35,380 bases of DNA. Source: Thermoplasmata archaeon (GTDB lineage: Archaea; Thermoplasmatota; Thermoplasmata; Lutacidiplasmatales; UBA184). The notes beneath the pieces were generated by a model. That model saw nothing but the letters and a program-made list of their open reading frames with translations, was not told the origin of the DNA and made no database searches. Positions 1 to 6,200 of the stretch are shown here, piece after piece. Both the position numbers and the translations under genes were made by a program. The number at the start of each line of letters is the position of its first letter. Positions within the stretch are counted from its first letter, which is position 1. The stretch lies in the NCBI GenBank assembly GCA_030043255.1, contig JASHYB010000080.1:1-35380 (forward strand), read 5' to 3'.

Positions 1-953
1 GCGTCGACCCGGACGGTGTCGATCCCCTCCAGGTCGACGAAGTACGCGCTGCCGTCCGGCGCGATCACCGCGTCCTTGTCGAGCCAGACGTCCGAGAAGT
101 CGAGCCCCGTGTAGCGGTCCTTGCGCGGGTCGTACTCCATCGTGCGCGCGAACAGGGTCAGCAGGGCGAGCGCGCTGCGCACGAAGTTCGTCTGGAACCG
201 GTGCGCCTTCGCCGGGGTGTCGATCCGGAACAGGTCGAAGACCTGGCCGATGTCGCTGCCGACCGTGCGCCGGCCGTGGAAGTAGAACCGCACGTTCGAC
301 GGCACCAGCCGCAGCTCCTGGACGAACCGGTCCCGGTACCGGCGGAACCAGTAGATGCTCCGCAGCCGGCGTTCCAGCTCCGGCGGGAGGAGGGCGACCT
401 TGACGACGGGGGCGATGCGGAAGCCGTTCAGGTCGGTGAGGTTCGCCCGTTCCGAGACCGCGAGTGCCGTCAGGGCGTGCGGGAGACCCTGGCCGCCGTA
501 GGGGGAGCCGCGCAGCCAGAGCTCTCCCGTGATGAGCCCCCCGCCCCCGCGCGACGGGTGCAGCAGCCGCGAGCGCGTCTCCGGGTCGTCCGTCAGGTCG
601 GCGGCGAGGGGGCCGTCGAGCGGGCCGTGACCGAACGGGTCGATCGCCGAGCCGACCCCCTTGACCGACAGGAAGAACGGCTGCCCGTCGAGCGTCGCCG
701 CCGGCCGCGGGTCGATCGCGCTGCGGTTGTCGTCCTCCAGGAACCGGCGTTCGGCGAGCGGCGAGCCGTCGAGCAGCGCGGCCATCGAGGGCGGAAGGAA
801 GCACCGGTCCCAGGCCCGGAGGTCGGCCTGCCGGAACCGCCGATTGACGATCGTCTCCGCCGGATATTCGAGCAGCTCCAGCGGGGGCCCGCTCAACAGC
901 GGGGCCGGGGGAACGAGGTCGGCCGCCGGGACGGTAGCCGACCGAAGGTCCAC
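1..953 (-). CDS. Unrecognised protein, N-terminal part; possible kinase-like fold (partial at window edge)
   Basis: Translating the minus strand gives an uninterrupted frame from a GTG at 953 to the window edge, about 317 codons, so the C-terminus lies outside. A GTG at 977 is an alternative start. The protein is soluble-looking, with no signal or membrane segment. I do not recognise a family. The order of motifs loosely recalls a protein-kinase-like fold: a strand 'FFLSVKGVG' with a candidate Lys, then 'GELWLRGSPYGGQG' leading into a helix with Glu, then 'RIAPVVKVALL', and finally 'WLDKDAVIAPDGSAYFVDLE', where an aspartate follows a hydrophobic strand as in a metal-binding Asp motif. No HGD/HRD catalytic loop is visible. 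The coding frame is convincing from its codon pattern and many aromatic and charged residues. The kinase idea is weak inference. It diverges from the transposase-like gene at 1379 across 425 bp. Confidence 0.72.
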   Translation of the reverse strand, partial: MDLRSATVPAADLVPPAPLLSGPPLELLEYPAETIVNRRFRQADLRAWDRCFLPPSMAALLDGSPLAERRFLEDDNRSAIDPRPAATLDGQPFFLSVKGVGSAIDPFGHGPLDGPLAADLTDDPETRSRLLHPSRGGGGLITGELWLRGSPYGGQGLPHALTALAVSERANLTDLNGFRIAPVVKVALLPPELERRLRSIYWFRRYRDRFVQELRLVPSNVRFYFHGRRTVGSDIGQVFDLFRIDTPAKAHRFQTNFVRSALALLTLFARTMEYDPRKDRYTGLDFSDVWLDKDAVIAPDGSAYFVDLEGIDTVRVD

Positions 954-1378
954 GGGGCCGGTCGACTCGGTCCGCACGGTCGCCGAGGGCGGAGCTCGGA
1001 CCGGGAGAAAGGGTTTCGGCGACGGGGGCCACCTCCGAGCGAGGTCGGAGCTACGGTCCCATAGCCTGCCGAATTTTCAGGCCGGAGCGGGACCGACCGA
1101 GCGCGGCTCGCTCGATCGGACCCGTTCCTGCGGCGTCCGCGCCGACGCCCGCGCGTCGGCACCGCCGAACGTCGGTCGGGGGTCGAACCTCGCTGGTCCG
1201 AGGTGACGAGGCCCCGCAGAAACAGCGCTGCGCCGAGGGAGGAACGCGGACCTTCGGCGGAGTGGGGGTGGGAGGGACCGGAGGTCCGCGTCACAGCTCC
1301 AGCGACGCCGCGGGGGATAAGCCCACCTCTCGACCCGCAACTCCGCCATGTTATGAAACCGTGCCGGCTCACCGGCCC
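954..1378. other. Intergenic stretch between divergent genes
   Basis: It holds no convincing gene. Short open frames on both strands here are Arg/Pro/Ser-rich and look like GC-driven noise. An AT-rich patch at 1070-1079 could be the promoter of the leftward gene. An inverted repeat (6-bp arms, CTCCGA and TCGGAG, loop 6) lies at 1033-1050. The transposase-like gene's TATA-like sequence is at 1351-1358. I see no terminal inverted repeats that would mark the edge of an insertion sequence. Confidence 0.4.
1351..1358 (+). promoter_or_regulatory. TATA-like box for the IS630-type gene
   Basis: TTATGAAA is centred 25 nt before the GTG at 1379, the spacing expected for a leaderless archaeal transcript. 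It supports 1379 over the in-frame GTG starts at 1262 and 1361. Confidence 0.4.
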
Positions 1379-2395
1379 GTGCGCACCGCTCCGGAGGTCC
1401 GGCTCCAGCGTGGCGAGCAGGCGCGGCTGAAGCTGCTCGCCGGCTCGGCGACGACGCCGAAGCGGCTGGCGCAGCGGGCGCGGATCGTCCTGCGCGCGGC
1501 CGACGGGGCCCGCGACCAGGAGATCGCCGCGGAGCTCGGCACCGACGCCGGGACGGTCGCCCGCTGGCGTCGGAGGTTTTTGATGCAGCGGGTCCCGGGG
1601 ATCGAGCGCGACGCGCCGAGGCCCGGTCGGCCCTCGACGATCCCGACCTCCACGATCCAGGTGATCCTGCGCAGCACGCTGGGTCGGCGACCGGCGACGG
1701 GGCGCTTCTGGTCGGCCCGCACCCTCGCGCGCGAGGTCGGAGTGAGCAAGACCACCGTCCAGCGGGTCTGGAAGGCCCACGGGATCGAGCCGCACCGCCC
1801 CGCGGAGACGTTCCGGCCCAACCCCGGCCCGAGGTTCGTCGACAAGGTCACCGACTTCGTCGGCCTGTACCTCGACCAGCCGGAACGGGCGATGGTCTTT
1901 GCCGTCGACGAGCGGGCCCGCGAGTCCCGGCTCGCGCCGGTCGAGCGCAAGGCGATCCGGGCCTACGAGGAGGGCCGACGGGGTCTCGAGTTCCGGGCGT
2001 TCCTGCAGGCCCTGGACCGCGAGACGCCGAAGGGCCTCGACCTGCACCTGCTGGTCGACAGCCGCCTCACCCCGTCGGACCCGGAGGTCCGACGCTGGCT
2101 GGTGCGGCACCCCCGGTTCTACCTCCACTTCGTGCCGTCCGGCGGACGGGAGCCGAACGTGATCGACCGGTGGTTCGCCGACTTCACCCGGCGCAGCGGC
2201 CGGGTCTCCGAGTTCCCCAGCGTGGCGCGCCTGCGGCGCGCGATCCGCGACCACCTCGCCATGCCGGACGCCAGATCCCGCCCGTTCGTCTGGACCGCGA
2301 CGCGCGAGGAGATCCGCGACCGCAGCGGTCGGCCGGCGATCCTCCGGGGGGTGGTGCCCCCGACGGGCATCCCCCGGCGCCCTCCGCCGGTCTGA
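1379..2395 (+). CDS. Degenerate IS630-family transposase-like protein
   Basis: 338 residues from the GTG at 1379. The N-terminal helix-turn-helix region (about residues 25-85, 'RARIVLRAADG', 'EIAAELGTDAGTVARWRRRF', 'PRPGRP') and the second DNA-binding region (about 110-140, 'WSARTLAREVGVSKTTVQRV') match the IS630/Tc1-mariner family closely. The catalytic region is eroded. 'VDE' (D177) and 'LLVDSRL' (D227) occupy the first two acidic positions, but the third, normally Glu in a 'VERWF' motif, is Asp ('NVIDRWF', D263). About 45-55 residues that usually separate the first two acids are missing, including the 'HDYxRHGT' block. The frame is nonetheless intact, and 'RFYLHFVPSG' and 'RPFVWTATREE' are preserved. 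It is probably not an active transposase. It may be a domesticated DNA-binding derivative or a decaying single-ORF element. Terminal repeats were not found. Confidence 0.8.
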   Translation: MRTAPEVRLQRGEQARLKLLAGSATTPKRLAQRARIVLRAADGARDQEIAAELGTDAGTVARWRRRFLMQRVPGIERDAPRPGRPSTIPTSTIQVILRSTLGRRPATGRFWSARTLAREVGVSKTTVQRVWKAHGIEPHRPAETFRPNPGPRFVDKVTDFVGLYLDQPERAMVFAVDERARESRLAPVERKAIRAYEEGRRGLEFRAFLQALDRETPKGLDLHLLVDSRLTPSDPEVRRWLVRHPRFYLHFVPSGGREPNVIDRWFADFTRRSGRVSEFPSVARLRRAIRDHLAMPDARSRPFVWTATREEIRDRSGRPAILRGVVPPTGIPRRPPPV

Positions 2396-2423
2396 AGCGC
2401 GCCCGGCGCCGGGAGCTCTGCGA

Positions 2424-2609
2424 TCAGGGCCGGTCGGCGTACCGCCCGACGAGCCCGAAGCCGAGGCCTCCGACCAGCACGCCCAGCAGGACCCAGAGCC
2501 CGCCCGGCCAGAGCTCGGAGAGCGACAGCAGGCCGAACTGCTGGAACAGGAGCACGACGACCCCGCCCAGGATCGCGCCGGAGCCCGCGGTCGACCCGGC
2601 GGCCCTCAT
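2424..2609 (-). CDS. Small two-helix membrane protein
   Basis: 61 residues. It starts at an ATG that overlaps the stop of the upstream gene by 4 bp (2606-2609, ATGA arrangement), so the two are translationally coupled. Two hydrophobic segments are visible, about residues 12-30 ('AILGGVVVLLFQQFGLL') and 36-54 ('GGLWVLLGVLVGGLGFGLV'), with a short polar tail. It has no recognised family. Together with its upstream partner it probably forms a small membrane unit. The coupled start and clean hydrophobic pattern make it a likely real gene despite its size. Confidence 0.6.
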   Translation of the reverse strand: MRAAGSTAGSGAILGGVVVLLFQQFGLLSLSELWPGGLWVLLGVLVGGLGFGLVGRYADRP

Positions 2610-3235
2610 CGCGAGCCGGTCCCTCCCCGCCGGCGGGCGCGCGCCCGGACGACCACGACGATCCAGTAGGCCTCGGCGACCGCCAGCACGAGCCCGAAGA
2701 CGGCGATCGCCGAGCCGATGACGAACGGGGCTTGGAGCTCCACGTAGAACGCCTCGGAGAACACCAGGCTACCGTTCCCGTCCGTCAGCTGCGCGAGGAT
2801 CTCGTAGACCCCTTGCAGGACCCCGTTCAGCGAACCGATCGACCAGTTCAGCTCGGCCGTTCCCGCTCCGCCGGAAGCCGAGGGGATCGCGGCCTCGGTC
2901 GAGAGCGTGAGCCCGAGGAAGCGGAGGAGCAGCGAGGCGTTCGCCGGCACGGCGTCGCTCGCGGCGTCGCGGTAGGCAAACTCCACGATGGCCGTACTGC
3001 CGGACGCGAGCGGGAAGGCGTTCACCACCGTACTCGCGACGGAGATTGGGGTCCCGTCCCAAGTCACCGTGACCTCCAGTCCGGAGCCCGAAGCGGCCGT
3101 CGTCCGTGTCGCGAAGTCCGTCCCCCTCTCCGAGACGCTGGTGGTGTGCGTCGACGAGCCGACCAGAAGCCCGGCGAGGGCGATCAGCCCCACGAGCGTG
3201 ACGGCGGGCCGAAGGCTTCCCCGTTCCGGGCGCAT
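2606..3235 (-). CDS. Membrane-anchored extracytoplasmic protein, unknown function
   Basis: 209 residues from the ATG at 3235. The first hydrophobic segment (about residues 11-27, 'VTLVGLIALAGLLVGSS') is a signal or anchor. It is followed by about 140 residues rich in Thr, Ser, Ala and Val with a beta-sandwich-like pattern ('GSGLEVTVTWDGTPISV', 'GSTAIVEFAYRD', 'LNGVLQGVYEILAQLTDGNG'). A C-terminal membrane helix (about 173-197) precedes a very basic cytoplasmic end. The order signal, outside beta domain, anchor, basic tail suggests a surface-exposed protein held in the membrane. It lies in an apparent two-gene operon with the 61-residue protein downstream. A TATA-like sequence sits 29 nt before the start. 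Confidence 0.72.
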   Translation of the reverse strand: MRPERGSLRPAVTLVGLIALAGLLVGSSTHTTSVSERGTDFATRTTAASGSGLEVTVTWDGTPISVASTVVNAFPLASGSTAIVEFAYRDAASDAVPANASLLLRFLGLTLSTEAAIPSASGGAGTAELNWSIGSLNGVLQGVYEILAQLTDGNGSLVFSEAFYVELQAPFVIGSAIAVFGLVLAVAEAYWIVVVVRARARRRGGTGSR

Positions 3236-3260
3236 CCAGCCCGGCGGCGTCGCTCGCCTG

Positions 3261-3267
3261 TATCAAA
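3261..3267 (-). promoter_or_regulatory. TATA-like box for the 2606-3235 gene
   Basis: TTTGATA on the minus strand is centred about 29 nt upstream of the ATG at 3235, in an otherwise GC-rich gap between two minus-strand genes. It indicates that the membrane pair has its own promoter. Confidence 0.4.
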
Positions 3268-3288
3268 GGTGGTGCGCAGGGGAACGCC

Positions 3289-6200
3289 CTACGGGGACGA
3301 CGCGTCCGGCGGCGGACCGGACTCTCCCTGCGGGGCGGCAGCGGGCGAGTCCCCGGCGCCGCTGTCGGCTGGGGGGCTCGGGTCGGCCGAGCCGGTGGCG
3401 CCGGCTTCGGAGGATTCGGTGCCCGTGCTGGCGGGCGAGGACTTGGGGGGCGGGACCGGGCGTTCCTCCGCGCCGCTCTCCTCCTCGGGCGCGGCGGAGT
3501 CGCCCGGCGAGACCTCGGGGACCGGTACGGCTTCCTCGGGGGACCGAGCTTCGGGTGCCGGAGAGACCGGTTCTCCGGGCTCGACGAAAGGTGTCGCGGC
3601 ATGCGGGCCCCCGGTCTCCGCCTCCGATACCGACGCCACAGGGCTTGCGGAGCCCGCCTCCGACCCCGCGGATGACGAGCTCTCGGGCACCCTCTCCGGG
3701 CTGTTGGCCGACATCACCCCGGTTTCGGCCTCGGGAACGGACACTCCTGCGTCCCCCGGACCTGCCTCAGCCGCCGGTGCGGGTGAGTCGCCGGGACCGG
3801 CGTCGGGCAGGGGGGCTGTCGCGTTCTCTTTCGGAGCGTCAGGCGCCGAACCGGCCAACCCACCGGCTTCGCCCTCGGCGGAGCCCGGCGCTTCGCCGTC
3901 GGCCCCGGGCTCAGTCGCGGCGCCGGCTAGTTCCCCGCTTCCGATCTCCGCCGTGGGCGGGGATGCTTCGCCTGAGCCCGCCTCCGCTCCTGGTGCGGGC
4001 AGAACATCGGGCCCCGCGGCGGCCACCGGTCCGGTCTCCTCCGTGGTCGCACCTCCGGGCGCCGCGACGTCCGTCGCGCCGGGGGCAGCTTCGGAGGTCG
4101 CGAGCGGGGCGCTGCCCGGCTCGTCCTCCGTAGCGATGTGGGTCCCCTTCTCGTCTTCCGCCGCAGCGTCCGGGCCGGTGAGAACGACGGGCTCGATCGC
4201 GGTCGCGGCAGGTATCTCGGCGCCAGCCGGAGGCGCCGGCTCCGCGACGCCCCCGGTGCTCCCCTGCGGGGACGGAAGACCGAGGTCGGAGACGAACCGG
4301 TCCAGCTCGGTCGGCGTCAGCAGCCCGGGGGTCAGGTGCAGCCAGGCCCGCGCCTCGTGCTCGCGCGCCTGGCGGTCCAGCTCCTTCAGGAACGCCACGA
4401 CCGCCTCGCTCCCGTGGATCCGGGTGAGGTACTCCGTCCCCTCGAGGAAGACGGCGGTGATGCCGCTGCTCTCGAGGCCCTGCCGAAGGAGGTCGGCCAG
4501 CCCCCTCAGGTCGCTCGGCCGGATCGCCCGGTCGCGGGCCAGGTTGCTGAGCCAGTAGACGGCGACCGGTCGCGGGCCGACGAGCGTGCGGATCCGCTCC
4601 GGCAGCTCCCGAACCACCGCGACCCCGCGGTGCCCCGCCGCGGTCGCTTCGAGGAACGGCTGCAGCGCGGGCAGCAGCGCTTCCGAGAGCTCGACCTCGA
4701 GACCGGCCGCCGGTACCGGCGCCGTCGCGAGCGGCGGGGTCGGCAGGTTCCCGGCGGCGCGGTCCGCTTCGGAGACGAACGCTGGCGCGACCGGGGGAGG
4801 CGGGGGAGGAGGGGCGCGCGCCGGTGGCGGGAGGGGCGCTGGCGGCAGGGGAGCCGGCGCCGCCGGGGGCGTAGGGGCCGGCGGGGGACCGGCAGGAGGG
4901 GCCACGCTCGTCGGCCCCACCGTTGCGGGTGCCGGCGCCGAGAGCTCTGACGTGAGCTCCCGCTCAGGGGTCGGCAGGGCAGGGAGGACAACGCTGACCC
5001 GGGAGAGGTCGTCCAAGGCGCCGGGGGCCTCGACCGCCAGCGCCGTGGGCGCGGCGGGACGGAGAGGAAGCGGTGCGGAGCGAGCGGGGGGCGTCCTGGG
5101 CGTCCGCACCGGTCGCGGCGGCGGAGCGGGGACGTCGCGGCCCAGCTTGGCGAACAGTCGCGCGGCCACCGGCCGGCCGAAGCCCGGCAGGGTCGCGAGC
5201 TCGTCGAACGACGCGGAGCGGATCTCCTCCACGGACGCGTAGCCGGCGTCCCAGGCGATCGCGACCTTGGACGGCCCCAGCAGCGGGGCGTCGAGCAGCT
5301 TGTCGAGCTGCTCGCCGAGCGCCCGCACCGCGTCCTCGTGGCCGATGACCGCGCCGTCGGTGTAGTCGACCTCGGGCCCACCGTCCGGGGTCGGTCGCTG
5401 GCGGATCGGCATCCTCCGGCTCGCGCCGGAGCCGCCGCGCGGCGCGGGGCGCGGGGACTTCGGCGGGCGGCCGAGCAGCCCCGGGATCTCCACCGACCAT
5501 CGGGTCCCGAGCCGGGTCCGGCCGGTGACCGCGGGGGGCACGGACTCCGGTCCGGGGGCGGCGTCGATCGTCAGGCGCGCCACGCCGAGCGCGGCGGCCA
5601 CGGCCGCCCACCGCTCGCGCAGCTCCTTGGCGAGCGGGTCGACGGCGACGATGCGCACGGCAAGGGCCCGCGACGCCTCCGGACCGACCCGGCGCAACCG
5701 GCGCCCGACGCGTCGGACCAGCCAGGCGGCGTCCGCCGAGAGCACCGCGCTCGGGCCGCCCGAAGCGGCCGCGCCGGTCGCCGGCACCTCCGCGTACATC
5801 TCGCCGAGGCCGAACGCCACCGGGACGACCCGGTCGGGGAGCGTCTCGACGAGCGCGAGCATGGACGGCGTGATCTGGTGCGGCTGGCCCTGGACGAAGA
5901 CCGAGAACCCCCGAGCGGTCTCCTGCTCGCCGGGCCGACGCGGCGGGGTCCGCTTCAGCAGGTACAGGATCTGCGTCGCCAGCGTGGGATAGGCCTTCTG
6001 GATCTCGCTCTCCACCGGGACCAGCTGGCGCCGCCGGCCCTCCCACGGGGTGCGGGGGCTGCCGACCTCGAGCCGGCCGATGCGGGCGAGCCGCTCGAGC
6101 AGGCTCCGGTCCCCGCGGAGCTGGTCCCCGAGCTGGTCGTCGGTGACGACCAGCGCCACCAGCGGTACCAGGGTCCCCGGGGCGAGGTGGCGCTCCGTGC

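Noticed and set aside
201..1064. 287-codon plus-strand frame at the left edge
   Set aside because: Arg/Glu/Val/Pro-rich shadow; the minus strand here gives a much more protein-like open frame to the window edge.
1262..1378. Upstream extension of the IS630-type gene to GTG 1262
   Set aside because: The extension is Gly/Pro/Thr-rich, unlike the family N-terminus, and lies upstream of the TATA-like box.
893..2254. 453-codon minus-strand frame over the transposase-like gene
   Set aside because: Low-complexity Arg/Pro/Gly composition; the IS630-like protein on the other strand has clear motifs.
2732..4558. Long plus-strand frame of about 600 codons opposite the tail of the synthetase-like protein
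   Set aside because: It is the antisense of the low-complexity acidic tail; Ser/Gly/Ala/Pro composition without domains, and the opposite frame continues into recognisable DUF835 and IleRS-like regions.
4780..4870. Simple G/C-rich microsatellite
   Set aside because: It is the coding sequence of the polyproline linker, in frame with the surrounding domains.
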